From: Butyriboletus loyo | Lineage: Eukaryota > Basidiomycota > Agaricomycetes > Boletales > Boletaceae | Assembly: GCA_038093515.1 (NCBI GenBank) | Contig: JBBPSI010000051.1 | Span: forward strand, 62,001-126,000 | Length of the DNA: 64,000 bases | Reading direction: 5' to 3' | Shown: positions 12,641-24,164 of the stretch, piece by piece | How the letters are laid out: the number at the start of each line of letters is the position of its first letter | Numbering within the stretch: position 1 is the stretch's first letter | Made by a program: the position numbers and the translations under genes | Notes under the pieces: generated by a model | What the model saw: the letters and a program-made list of their open reading frames with translations, nothing else | What the model was told of the DNA's origin: nothing | Databases searched by the model: none

Positions 12641-13579
12641 TAGACCGACATTTCCTGGATGGCGTGGGCCTGCAACAAATTTGGATCCAAGTCCAGCAGT
12701 TGTTTGGCTGTATTTCTGGCAGGTTCACAGCAACTATCTAAACATCCACAATAACCAGAATCAAACATATCTAGTCCCATGGTTTCCACACCTTGCTTTC
12801 TGTTTACTAACTGACCCGATTTTACAGCATGATGTACAAACATCCGACGTCTCTGATCCCAAGTTCACCGCAGGTAAGATGTACATTGAGGAGCGTGCAC
12901 ACGACGACCACAACAAGGGTCCACAGAATCGCTCGGGGCGGGTCGTTGCGCTTCATCTAGTTGAGGTTTCGAGTTAGAGTCGTCGACCCCCGATTTCGCT
13001 TCTTGCTGGCCGTCCTCCAGCCGCAGTTCTTAAGTTGCAGCCTGTGGCAGTCCGCTCCAGTCTTGTAGTTGCAGGTGAATGTATTGTTTACGTAGACTGG
13101 TACAACCTGGCGCAGCCTCACTTGCGAAGTTTTGAGCAGCTCGAGTTCTGGAGCCAACCCACCTATACAGTTGATATGCTCATAATGCATAACAACGGTT
13201 CCTAATGACCATTAAGCGAGACTAGGTTTAGTCAAGGTTTGGGTCACCCTGAGTGTAGGGTTTATGCATTATGAGCCTATTGACTGTAATAGCTACCCCA
13301 GTACTAAAACTGGGCAGAGTGATGCATCCGTAACGCACCACTTGGGTAGACTAGGATTAGAGTAGACGTGAACAGAACCCTAGTGAATCATGCGTCAGAG
13401 TGCAGGCAGTGGCGACGAATATGCAACGAACGCCATGCAGCACTACAACGACAGACCAACCTATGTGTATATGCCCCTAGCACACCACAAGAACGCAAAG
13501 CGGTCAACGTTAGTCACGATTCGTTGACATCCACCGGACCACACGACCGCCATGGGATGCATTTAGCTGTGCACTACTA
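12641..13579. other. upstream region of SUV3
   Basis: No gene is recognised. The first ~130 bp hold the presumed SUV3 promoter. The block contains the small inverted-repeat element at 13168-13286. The rest is without recognisable structure. Confidence 0.5.
13168..13286. mobile_element. 119-bp MITE-like element with TA target site
   Basis: The ends are imperfect terminal inverted repeats of about 25 bp. The left end reads CAGTTGATATGCTCATAATG, and the right end reads CAGTCAATAGGCTCATAATG on the minus strand. Both then continue CATAA. The element is flanked by TA on each side (13166-13167 and 13287-13288). TA target duplication plus CAGT ends is typical of Tc1/mariner-type elements. It has no coding capacity. 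Confidence 0.65.
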
Positions 13580-14060
13580 GAATCTCTGCTGCTCGATCAA
13601 CGAGCGTAAAAGCCTGACGAGTCGTTTCCGAACATTTGGACTTGGAATACCAGCCGAGGGGATTAATGTAGTGACCAGTCCTTTGAACGCGAACGTAGTG
13701 AACGGACAGGACTACCGGACAGGAAGCGCCAAAAGTAGAGTTGACTACACCTTCAATCCGACTATGTCTCTGGCTGGACGCAATTGGAGCCTAGCACTCG
13801 ACGCCAAGAAAACGCGGTGAAGGTCCAGACAGAACGCACCAATACCAGAGTCGGTGCTTTCCAACCACCGCTTCTCGGACTGGAAGTGAAGATCTGATAT
13901 TCGACAACGAGAGAGCATTATGATTATTATAACTCAAGGCGGACATATCCTTGCCGCGTCCGACCTTCGCGACCGAGTCGCCAAAGATGTTGACCGAGTA
14001 CGCCAATCAAGTTGAAAGGCTTTAAATCTAGCAAAGCAGTTGTTTGGTTGTATTAGGATC
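13580..14060 (-). pseudogene. decayed duplicate of the SUV3 5' region
   Basis: Several short blocks match SUV3's first coding part and promoter in the same order and orientation. 13580-13625 corresponds to 12400-12440 (shared pattern TGCTC-TCGAT-AACGAG), 13675-13810 to 12480-12605 (shared TGGACGCAA, AAGTAGAGT and ACTCGAC), and 14035-14060 to 12695-12715 (shared CAGTTGTTTGG). Indels and stops mean no protein is made. This is an old tandem duplication of the presequence-coding end of SUV3. Confidence 0.65.
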
Positions 14061-14112
14061 AGAAGGCTCTGGCCTCGTAAAACATCCTCGAACTTGTCGG
14101 ACCAATTCCACC

Positions 14113-14504
14113 ATGGCAGCAGCAGCAGCAGCCGTAACGCCCAGTCGATTGGCTGCATTGGTGAAGGCACGATGTGACATTTTCAAAACAGCCTACAACC
14201 CTACTTCTGCACGAACCGGCGCCAAATACTTGCGCGCGAGACTTCGGGGCCCTTCCATGGCCAACTACTACCCGAAAGACATCGACCTCTGCATGTCCAA
14301 GTTAGCAAAGGAATGGCCAGAGTTGGAGTTGGTCAACTTTGCGGAGGCACAGAGATTGTGGGATGTGGACATGAAGAAAGCCAGAGGGAAGGGTGCACCC
14401 GCAAAGGCAAAAGACAAAAGTACGTCAAACTCGAACTTCCGTTCAGAGCGTCACTAAAGTCGTCATTTCTAGGCCAGAGTCGCCGGGCACAAAGAAGACG
14501 GTAG
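14113..14504 (+). CDS. RSM27: mitochondrial small-subunit ribosomal protein mS33
   Basis: Exons 14113-14419 and 14473-14504, with a 53-bp intron, give 112 aa, the usual size for mS33 (yeast Rsm27, Pfam MRP-S33). After an alanine run the protein shows the family signature: a short helix, IFKTAYNPTSARTGAKYLRARLRGP, shortened here as IFKTAYNP...ARTGAKYLR...LRGP, and then NYYP at about residues 53-56. The tail is very basic (Lys/Arg/Ala), as expected for an rRNA-binding protein. The ATG sits in an ACCATGG context. It lies divergently from SUV3, another mitochondrial gene-expression factor, but the decayed SUV3 duplicate separates them. Confidence 0.88.
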
Positions 14505-14578
14505 CCGTTTGGAGTGTTCGGATTACATTACACGCCGCCATCGAACATACAGGCTTTGCGTTTATTTTACTCTTGGAC

Positions 14579-15329
14579 TCAACATGTGCCCCTCATTCCA
14601 GCCGGGTCGATCAACGATTCTGACAGACTCCCCGTCTCTGCAAGGGTCTTTGAAAACAGGTCTTCAAAGCCCTGCATAAGACCAGCTCTCTCCAGTGCTA
14701 CTTGATAATCCTCGCCAGGCGTTTCTAACCTAGACAGCCACTCTTCCAGCCCTGAAGTACCTGTGATGAGCAAGCTGTGTAGCCTCGTTCGCTCCGTTTG
14801 ATTCACAGGCGTCAAACAAATCGGTTGGTTTGGGTCGATCGTGTCCACGGGGATAACCAGATCCGTGCCGGTTCTCGTCGAAAAATCCCAGACCTGAGAA
14901 TCGAGTACGGCTAGCCACGCCTCGTCGAGGTCGTTGAGAAAGTTGAGGAGCTGTTGCAGATCATCCATGCCCTGCGGGTAGCCTGGTACCGAGTTCATCA
15001 CGTCACTGGTAAGACGGAGTAAGAATGTCGTTCGCAACGATGCAGAGGGGTCTATAGGCGGTATTTGCAAGATGAATGCCAAGAGGTGGTGCATCGCGTC
15101 GAGATAGGCTGACAATGTCGGTAGTTTACTGAGCGATGGCTCTGAGCTGGGTCATGTCAACGATGCCAACCACTCGAGGCGTCCCAGAGATGGCGCACCG
15201 TTTCTTGAACGAGTTCTCGATATCTTGGAACGAGTACTCTAGAAAGTCGACCGCTCTTCGCTCTTGTCCTTTAGACAGTGCCCGTGGTGTGTCTGCACTA
15301 CCACTCGACTCAGCATGCGCTCGCTGCAT
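14579..15329 (-). CDS. conserved-looking protein, unknown function
   Basis: I do not recognise this protein. Two exons, 15329-15199 and 15128-14579, joined through a GTGCGC donor and a GCTCAG acceptor, give an in-frame 226-aa product. The first exon is hydrophilic (Ser/Gln/Arg, then an acidic amphipathic stretch around DFLEYSFQDIENSFKKR). The second is largely helical, with leucine-rich segments (HHLLAFILQIPP, LLRLTSDVMN, LQQLLNFLNDLDEAWLAVLD). No signal peptide, membrane segment or cysteine motif is seen. The start lies only 51 bp beyond the stop of the mitochondrial TrpRS gene on the same strand. The donor is not the commonest type, so the splice is probable, not certain. A 3' extension of the neighbouring gene is less likely because of the clear stop. 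Confidence 0.6.
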
Positions 15330-15380
15330 CGGTTGAGAGGGGAAGACGACGTCGTTGATAAATACCCGACAACAGGTCTA

Positions 15381-16761
15381 CTACGACAATCCAACTCGTC
15401 TCCGGACTTGGTCTATCGTAGCTTTCGAATATTCCGAGGCCTGCAAAGCGCCTTTCCGCGCAACTTCCTCAAGGAACGTCTTTTCATGGCGAATTCTCTC
15501 GAATTCAGCTCGTGGACCCTTCAGCGCCGCATCCACCGCATCAGCCACATCCCTCTTCAAATCTCCATGGCCCTTGTGTTCGTATTCCTTCGCAACTTCG
15601 GCGACATCACTGTCGGTGCACGCCGCGAGAATACCAAGTAGGTTCGAGGTCCCCGGACGAGATGCGGGATCGTAGGTTATGCCCCGGATGGAATCTGTTA
15701 CCGCCCCACGAATCTTCTCCTTGATCTGATCTGACGTATCCGTTAAAAGAATGCGCGAAGCTGTATCAGGTGAGGATTTGGACATCTTGGACGATGGATC
15801 TTTGAGGGAGAGGACTCGTTTCGATGGGGCTGTGGGAACGTGAGTTCTGTGTCATCATTTCGAAGATGGAGAAAATAACCGACTTTCCACGTATTCCGGT
15901 AATGGAAAGAGCGGCGATTGATCGTGTCTGTTAAATGTACGATTAAATATATCTGCTAGATCACGCATGAGCTCTACATGTTGGCGTTGATCCTCTCCTA
16001 CGGGAACATGAGTTGCCCTGAGGCCGTTTTTCAGCGCTTGTTGGCGTTCAAAATTGATTGCTCACCTATAAATCAACACGTCTGCAGCTTGAAGAACTGG
16101 ATAAGTAAACAAGCCAGCATTAAGCAGCGACTCGTCTATGTTGTCTGTCGAATTCGCATTCCTCGATGCTGCTAGTCGCGACTTCAAAAATTCAGATATA
16201 CGAAAGAATTACTCTGGATCGTCGCCAACCTTCCATGTTGTCATCCGGCGTAGCTTTCCTATGGGGGTGAGGCAATTCAAGATCCAGCACAATTCGGTGT
16301 GATGTCGATTCTGCGGAAACGTGAGTTGATCGACGAGGGACCGGGCTGGACATCATCCTTACATGATCTTGTTGAAATAGTATCGAACGTGCTGGGTCGA
16401 TTCCGATGGCAAGAATCACCGCGAGCATGTCATCCCTGGCAGAGCGTAGAGCGGTCGGGTCTTGGGGTAGGGTCAACGCATGCCATCCCACAATGGAAAA
16501 GAGAAGGACATCATCCCGCTCTGCAGATTTCTGCAGCCTGACCCAGTTGGACAGAGCTCCGAGATAGTTTCCTAACTATTCACGGGTCAGCCCGAAAAGC
16601 GAGAAAACTTCGTCCCCACCTACGTGTGGGATACCTGTCGGTTGGATTCCAGAAAATATGATGCGTTTGGGGGACGTCTGGCTTGCTAACCCACGTCGTT
16701 GACACCATTTCGCGGGCTGTCTCTGCACCGCTCGCAGGCTGGCGCGTCCAAAAGGGATCAT
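15381..16761 (-). CDS. MSW1: mitochondrial tryptophanyl-tRNA synthetase
   Basis: Six exons (16761-16620, 16571-16363, 16310-16230, 16181-16066, 16017-15884, 15829-15381) close in frame to 376 aa. The enzyme charges mitochondrial tRNA-Trp. Residues 1-30 form a basic, Arg/Gln-rich presequence. The class I signature follows as SGIQPTG-PHVGN (the HIGH region) across intron 1. Further family landmarks are QQDH at the end of exon 2, [17 protein letters not shown] in exon 3, [16 protein letters not shown] in exon 4, [11 protein letters not shown] in exon 5, and KMSKS at about residues 241-245 in exon 6. The length suits the bacterial/mitochondrial type, not the longer cytosolic enzyme. The gene is divergent from NAA35, with 92 bp between the two ATGs. 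Confidence 0.95.
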
Positions 16762-16853
16762 TTGGTGTTTGAAACTCCGTCCGACTAACTGGTTTCATGA
16801 AACCTTGACGTCTAACACCCACGTTCCATTCCGTTTTATTTTCTTCGACTTCA

Positions 16854-19687
16854 ATGTCTTCACCGGGCGAGACGTGGACGCCGGCCACAGATTGCCAAGT
16901 CGATATGGACCTGCCAGGCGGTGACTCTTTCTACGATGTCACTCAGATGTTCGCCGACGCAGCCGCAGGTAAATCCCCACACGGCTCCCTGTATTTCGTC
17001 TCGTTCACCTTGGCTCCTCGAGATATGCCTCCTGGGGGACTCGTCCTAGCAAAAGATTTCGCTCTACAGGACGCCATGGCAGCGTTCGAAGTAGGTAGTT
17101 CACTTCTCATTCACACGCGTGAGCTCAGGAACGAACAAAGATTGGAGAGCCTCGGTTTGACAGCGGCCTAGCACTCATGGACCAAACGCGACCAGTCTTT
17201 GATCCCCTAGAGCCCTTGTCCCCGGAGGAGGTGTGCTGGGTAATAGATCGCTCTTTTGCCTGCGAGGTGAATGATCAGATAAATGTACATGTCCTATGCT
17301 TCGTATTCATGGCCTGTCGCGCCACAGATGGAATGGCATATTGGCTACACGCTTTCGCAAACCATATACTCGTTTTTACATGTCCATGCACTGAGAGACA
17401 CTGACCCAGAACTAACACCGGCAGATCAAGTCGAGGAGGTTGACCACGGCCGGCCTCCCGAACTTGTCACTATCGTTCTCCGAGCCTATGTGTATGGGTT
17501 GCTCAAATCGTGCGATCTTTCGTGGAGGGAACTCAACAAGGGGAATGTGTATGATGTCCGTCTTATGACGTGCTCTCATATGTTACACCCTCAATTTTTT
17601 TTTTGCTTGTGCTGGTTTAACAGACTGAGGACTGGCAAAGCGAAAAGTGCGACATACCTTTGGCCGAGGCCCTGCCCGTGAGCTATATTCAGGCCAAATT
17701 AGAGCATGCTTGCACGTGGCTAGACCATTCTTTCAAAGGTAATTTCCAGCAGCGCAATGTTGAACTGCACTAATCTGCGTAGCGTCATCCACTTGGAAGG
17801 ACGCACTCCGTGATCGGCTCGTACTGCGCAAGGTTCACGCCTCGCTATTTACTACTTGATCACTTCACTTATGTTGTATTAGACACTCATCGAACTCTTA
17901 TCGGCCCAGTTGTCGAAGGAATACCACCGCTTCCGCCCGCTCGTCAATACTGCACGCGAACTAGTACAAAGAATACGCCAAACTCCGCCTCCAGACCCTG
18001 GACCCGATTCTCCGGTTCCTCGTGCCTTCGATCCTCAATTTGCCCGAGTTCTTGTCTCGTATATACCACTCCATGTCATCAGGCTGCCCGATCAGGACAT
18101 CGTGTGGAACAAATTGATGGGACTTCTAGACTCTTTGGATCAGCTCAGCACCTTGGCAGGCATATCGAATCTCACAAGCTGGAAGGTCGTGGCAACTACA
18201 TCGACCGAGTACCGTTTAGCTCACGTCGTTCTTAGATCATGGGTCACATCCAAGTATGGTTGTCAAAACCAGACCGACGTCTGCCATATATCCGGTCCGC
18301 ATGCCAGGTACTGAGGCCTTCTGAACGTGTTCCGCTTCCTCCCTGAGCAACACATTTCCAGTCGACCCTCTTTGAGGACGGACTGGTACTGAACAAATAC
18401 AAGCAAAAACATATCGTGGATTGCTTCTTCATGGAGAACTGCGGGATATCTTATGATTCATTTATTGATACGGTTGGTCGCCGTTGGAAAGGTCCGCGTA
18501 CGTCCCCTTTGGCACATCTAGAGCGCTCGATTATAGAGGTACGCACGGTGCCTGTCGTATCTTGTCTTTTGTTCTCAAACGCGTGTCTCTGGCTAGCTTG
18601 AGCTTGGCTACATCAAAGCATTGTGGTACAACCCTGCACGGCGGCGTAGATATTGCATGAAGTCGCTGTTCGACTGGCACGCACTTTATGCGCTGTTTAT
18701 AGATATTCAAAAAAACCTCGAACCCTGGGTGTGCACCATCACTATTCGCGTTGGTGTGTCTGACGGCCTTTCCAGCAGGAGTCAGATCCCTTGTCCAGGT
18801 TGTGCACCGCTGTCTTGATGCAAAGGCTGTCGGTCATCCGTGAAGTCATCTATTCTGGGGCACAGCTGTCGCTCTACTCTGCCGAGGAACGTGTGTTTGC
18901 CTATTGGTATGCTACTCAAGTCCTGGAGTCGCAGCTTTCGTGTATGGATAAACTCGTACCAGGACTGCAAGGTAAGCGACGCTGATTCTGCTATGTGTCG
19001 ATGCTTTATCTGGTCGAGCAGAATCACCTACGTTCGATGAGTATCGGTTTCAGTTCATATTCTTGACGGCTTTGCAAGCAATGTCGTGGGCCGTCTTCTC
19101 GGTTCGTACCCTCAGTTTCATCGGTCGTTTCGTCGGCTTGATGCGATGCGGATGCTAGGTCTCCTTGAAAAAGCTTGGGACGTCATGGCAACGCATACGA
19201 CTCAACTGTCTTCGTCGGTATAAATGGGCGTTTATAGACGAATACGACGACATCAACCAATCGCCGGTCGGCCATCCCAATTTTTTCAAGTTTACTGCTG
19301 CTTGTTCGGCTATCCAGCAGGTATGATGATATCGCCGTTTTGGTTCGTGTTGGGGCAGACTGGCTAATGGCTTTCGGTGTGGCAAGGACCGTGATTTCTC
19401 TCCCGTGGGACAGATTCAGCTCGCTGGAATGCTTTTGGGGGAATTGGTCACTTTGGCAGCGGGCTGGAAAGGACCTTGGGTCGAGGAACGCAAGCAGGTA
19501 ACTCTCTTCACTTTTCTTCGCAGCCTAATGCTGACTGATATCCCAGTCGATTCAGGGTTTACACAACGTGTGTCAGAGTCTGGAGAAGCTTCCCGCGTCC
19601 ATGTCAGAGGCAAACGAGTGGGACATGTCCGTGTTGACTTGGGATCCAGACGTCCATCCTTGGTTTCCGTTCATTCCATCTGAATAA
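16854..19687 (+). CDS. MAK10: NatC N-acetyltransferase auxiliary subunit (NAA35/Mak10)
   Basis: This is the large auxiliary subunit of NatC, which anchors the NAA30 catalytic subunit to ribosomes for co-translational N-terminal acetylation. The N-terminal domain carries the family hallmark: DVTQMFADAAAG, then an Ala-Met-Ala-Ala-Phe-Glu segment that, across an intron ending near 17142, continues IGEPRFDSG. This corresponds to the EIGDPKMDSG-like motif of Mak10. MEWHIGYTLSQTIYSFLHVH follows after the second intron. Many small exons continue to the stop TAA at 19685-19687. Later conserved stretches include the helical segment around 17900-18250 (YHRFRPLVNTARELV). I count around ten introns; internal boundaries after 18300 are not all resolved. 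The expected size of about 700 aa fits fungal Mak10. The gene ends 65 bp before the start of the NTG1 gene. Confidence 0.85.
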
Positions 19688-19752
19688 TTGTATCTCTTTA
19701 TTTCTTCATTCGGGTACCAATCGGGTAGGACACGTACACAGCAGTAGACTAT

Positions 19753-21619
19753 TTGGACCATCCTTTCCATCGACAACCGTGCACGAACTCGTCGACAAGG
19801 GAAGCAGTGTGCTCGGCTCTCATGTGTGCAGCGAGGCGAACGACCTCGACGCGGTTGACGAGGCTGGCAGCGAAAGCGAGCCCGTATCATACTGCGGTGA
19901 CGCTCTATGAAGCTCGAGCTGGGCCGTCCACCTCACGACGATCAAGTCGCGTCAAACAAGAGCCCACGGACCCAGAGCCACCGTTGCCTGACGTGCCAGG
20001 TGACACCAAACAACACCATAGTACCAAGCTCGGGAAGAAGACAAGAGCCACCCTGCAGCGGAAGAGTATCAAAACGCAAGTCGCAGAATCCGAGGCCGAC
20101 CACGTACATGACGACGCGTCTCGCAAGTCACCTAAGAAGCCCGCGAGCAAGCCCAAAGCGATTCGGCAGACGTTGGACGTCCCGCACCCCGCGCCGGCCC
20201 GATGGGCGGACATCTACGCCGCTATCAAGGAAATGCGTTCGCGCGTCGTGGCGCCGGTGGATACGATGGGATGTGATCAGGCTCAGTTGGGAGAACAGGA
20301 TCCCAAGGTGGGACTTCGTTGACTTGTGTCTTGTGCCTGTGACACCCTCCTCCTTCACGTTCTATCCCCCCTCTGTGTCTGCCGGGTCTTTCGATGGCAC
20401 AACTCGCTCACAGTGACATGCTGGATATTGATGAATCCTTTTTTTTTTTTTTTTCAATGATACCAGAATCAACGTTTCGCGACGCTCGTCTCTTTGATGC
20501 TCTCCTCGCAGACCAAGGACGAAGTGACCGATGCGGCGGTCGGGAAGCTACGGACCGCACTCGGCGGATCGATTTCTGTCCAGGCAGTGTTGGAAGCAGG
20601 CGAAGTGGTCATCTCGGACGCTATCGCCAAAGTCGGGTTTTGGAGGCGAAAAACACAGTACGTGAATCCCTCCTCTGGGTGAAATCACCCCATTGTTCAC
20701 AATGAATGGTTGTATCTATCCGACGACAATCTCTCCTCTTGCTTGAAACAAGGTACATCAAACAAACTGCTCAGCGGTTATACGACGATTTCGACGCCGA
20801 CGTCCCCAAGACGGTGGAGGAACTCTGTTCGCTCCCCGGAGTGGGTCCCAAGATGGCGTTTCTGGCACTCCAAGTGGCATGGAAATTGTACGTCGTCTTT
20901 TTTTTTTTTTTTTTCGCGATGCGCGCGATACGAAAGCAATCCGAGTCTTCACATTGCCTTGCCTTGCACGCTGGAATTGAATTTTCTTTGAATGGACGTC
21001 CTCCCCTTGATCGCATCCCCCCACCATACGTAGGAACGCGGGCATCGGGGTCGACGTACACGTACACCGAATCACGAACCGGTTAGGGTGGCACGACCGA
21101 CCGACGAAGAACCCCGAAGGGACGAGGTGAGCCCCCCCCTTTTCTTCCCCCATCTCCGACGACCTTGCCAGTTCCCCCTCCCTCCCCCCCCTGCCACTCC
21201 TTCTCCTTCTCCTTCTCCGATCCAACCCAACCCAACTCAAACCTGAAAACGTTGCACCGCAGACTCAACCTTCAGTCGTGGCTCCCCAAGGCGCTTCATG
21301 GAGAAATCAACCACATGCTCGTCGGGTTCGGGCAGGTGAGAACGTGGACGAGCTGTGATGCGTGATGCGGGGGACTGACAGGACGCTCCGGTAGACTATC
21401 TGCCTTCCCGTCGGTCCGAAATGCGGCGACTGTATGTTGAGCACTGGGGATCTGTGTCCGAGCGCACAGCGCACCAGGGCCAATGGAAAGGCGTCGAAAG
21501 CCTCTGTCCGAAAGAGGTCGTCAAAGGAGGACGTCGAGGAGGGTTCTGGACCAAAGATTGAGATTGAGATCGAAATACCGAGGGACCGGGAGGCAGTTCT
21601 CGTCAAAGAAGAGGACTAG
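19753..21619 (+). CDS. NTG1: endonuclease III-type DNA glycosylase/AP lyase
   Basis: Six exons (19753-20307, 20467-20657, 20753-20887, 21034-21126, 21263-21335, 21395-21619) total 423 aa, or 400 aa if the Met at 19822 is used. The Arg/Thr-rich start could be a mitochondrial signal. The enzyme excises oxidised pyrimidines in base excision repair. The N-terminal ~130 residues are Lys/Ser-rich and unstructured. The catalytic domain starts with [18 protein letters not shown]. The helix-hairpin-helix LPGVGPKMA contains the catalytic Lys, and [15 protein letters not shown] holds the catalytic Asp. The iron-sulfur cysteines are C-x6-C-x2-C-x7-C, two residues longer in the last gap than the usual C-x6-C-x2-C-x5-C. 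The C-terminal tail is charged, with a Glu-Ile repeat. Introns 1 and 3 carry T17-T18 runs. Confidence 0.93.
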
Positions 21620-21896
21620 TCACCGAAACCGTATGGCGACCCTTGTTTCTCGGCCTGAGAAAGGCCGGTGACCGACTGAGCCCAGTCTCGAGACGATGTT
21701 TGATGGTCAGGCGCAGTACAGTACAAAAGGACATGAATCACATCTAATCACATCTAGTCTAGTATTGAGTGGTGAGCATGCCCAGTTTACGTAAACAGTC
21801 TGCTGCACGATGTAGCAAATGTACTCGCGCGACGTACAACACTTTATCCCTATCGAATCGATCAGCCTGAGACGTTCGTCAGCCGACCGGTCGGTT

Positions 21897-24022
21897 TCAT
21901 GACAGGTTCATCGCCATATCCCAAAATCCCTTTTCGAGACCGATACACCTCTCCCAAACGGCCAACCACTCCGCATACCGAACGGGTGAGGGTGGATCCG
22001 TGGCCGCCCGAGCCTCGATCGATTCTTCACAAACACATTGCGTTAGAAATCGTTGGATCACGCGAGAGACATAGGAGAAAGAAAGCGACAAGACAGGAAG
22101 AACGTGCGCACCAAGCCCAGCAACGACCGCGTTCTGAAAGTCCTCTCCAGCGTAATCCTGCATCCACTTGATGTACGGATTGCCTTCCCACTTGACCCAC
22201 GAATCCGGTTTCCCAGCTTCTTTTTTGAGCCAGAGACCCACTTCGCCGTACCCTAGGAGGCATGCAGCGAGTGCCATCAAGAGCTTCGTCGTATCACCTA
22301 CATAGAATGTCGAATGAATAGATGTAAGGCTCGTTCGACACGGACGCACCTTGTAAACCGATGTCGACGAGGTAGGCACCATACGCCGTCGTTGCCGGAG
22401 ATTCGGGCGTCGCCTCCAAATCTTGCAGAGTGACGCCAAATTGGGCACAAAAGGAAACGTGCATGGAGCTCTCCTTCGAGATGCCAAGCATGACCTTGGT
22501 TGCAGAGGAAATGGGTGCGAAATCATGAGACTTGGTTGCTAGTAGCCTACACGTTCCATGTCGACAAGACTGGTCAAAGTATCGAAAGGTGACGTACGCG
22601 TATGCTCTCGAATAATACTTCAAATAATGATAGTCTTGCCTGAGCTAGGGTGAGCATCAACACATTCACACCCAACATAGTAAAACGCGCGTACTTGATA
22701 AAGTGAACAAACGATGATCTGTCGAGCGTGCCTTTGCCTAGTTGAACCACGAAATCGTGTTGGACGTATGCTTTCCATAGGTTCGCTGTGCTTTGAATAA
22801 ACTTGTGTGTCAATGGGTATGGGTGTCCTGGAGTCCGCCTGCGGAAATCGGTCCAGAGAGCATGTAGCCCGCGAGAATGACATGCTTACGGTTGTACCAC
22901 GAGCCTCGACACTGAGTGGAGGTGGTTCAAAGGGCCGAATCCTTTTCCAATGGACGGAGCAGTGTCAATGCCAAGATACGTGAACGAAGTCGCTTGCGCA
23001 GTTGCCTCTTCCACTGCAAAACATGAGAAAGAAAATCCCCCAAGCACCGTTGGAAAAATCCTTCACCTGGAATTTCATTTCCGAGTGCACACGCGAGCGC
23101 CGCACTCAGTGTACACCCTGTCCCATGGGTACTCTTCGATTGTAAGCGCGGTCGAGGGTATAACGTGAAAATATTGTCAGTGACGCCACGTTGACAAAGT
23201 ACGTCCACGACGAGATCTGTGTCTTCTTCTGTCTTTCCCTTTCGAAGGATTTCCGTGTTTTCTTCCAGGAGGAATGCAGGTTTTATTGCCAAGGTAGCAC
23301 CATCGGGGACTTGAACATTACGAATGTCATCTGCCGAAACGGAAATGTGTCCACCCTTGAGTAATACAGCTTTGGGTACCAGGGTGAGCAGATTTTGTGC
23401 CGCCACGAGCATGTCTCCGAGCGAGGCAATCTTGCAAGGCAGATATCGTGCTTTGAGAAGAAGCACCGCTTCCGCTTGGTTCGGTGTAATGACGTCCGAG
23501 AGAGGGAACAACTCTTCTATTATCACGTTTACAGCGTCCGGCTGCAACAAGACATGTCCAGATGTCGAGACGCAGACGGGATCACAGACAAGGGGGATAC
23601 GACCATGTAAATCAAAGTGTTCCTTGAGCGTCGACGTGATCGTCCTGGTATTTTCGGCAGTAAACAACATTCCAGTCTTGATGGCGCGGACGTTGATGTC
23701 ATCGAGGACGGATCGTATCTATCCGAACACAATCTGAGACACGAATTTGGCTGGGGTGTGAAAGATGGACACGGACCTGTTGTACGACGAATTCCGGGGG
23801 CGCGCCGTGCGTCGCCTGAACACCAGTTGTGTTCTGAGCCGTCATCGCCGTCAGGACGCTGGTTCCATAGCACTTATGGGCTGCGAACGTCTTGAGATCT
23901 GCCTTCGTCGGAAGTGTTCAGTAGTGGGATGGGGAACATCTCTACCAACATACCTGGATGCCTGCACCTCCACTGGAATCTGAGCCAGCGATAGTCAAGA
24001 TAGCTGTTACGTTCGTCGACAT
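21897..24022 (-). CDS. THI20: bifunctional HMP/HMP-P kinase with TenA domain (THI20-type)
   Basis: The N-terminal ThiD half phosphorylates hydroxymethylpyrimidine and its monophosphate in thiamine synthesis. The C-terminal half is a TenA/thiaminase II domain that salvages aminopyrimidine. The start at 24022 gives TILTIAGSDSSGGAGIQ, with AILTIAGSDSSGGAGIQ read directly before the first donor. Exon 2 begins ADLKTFAAHKCYGTSVLTAM, and exon 3 reads through IKTGML and the VCDPVCVSTSGH block. Further on are LLKGGH and, near 23120, HGTGCTLSAALACALG, the anion-hole/kinase motif. The TenA part follows a linker near 22950. It includes THKFIQSTANLWKAY, HFIKYARFTML, GISKES and the conserved C-terminal YAGEDF (position ~22155), and ends at MNLS. 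Several introns interrupt the TenA half. It is divergent from RPA34. Confidence 0.9.
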
Positions 24023-24164
24023 CGTCCCTGACTCACGGAAGTACTGAGAAAGCTACAAATGTCCCGATTACATTGTTTATTTCTAAAGCTCTTGCCAAAC
24101 ACCCAAAACGGGTCATGAACACCTCCCCGCTTTTAGTTTTCAGAGGTGGTCAATTTAGGAAACA

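Noticed and set aside
20430..20910. T17-T18 tracts as poly(A) tails of retroposed genes
   Set aside because: They lie inside NTG1 introns next to acceptor or donor sites, without target duplications or adjacent retrocopies.
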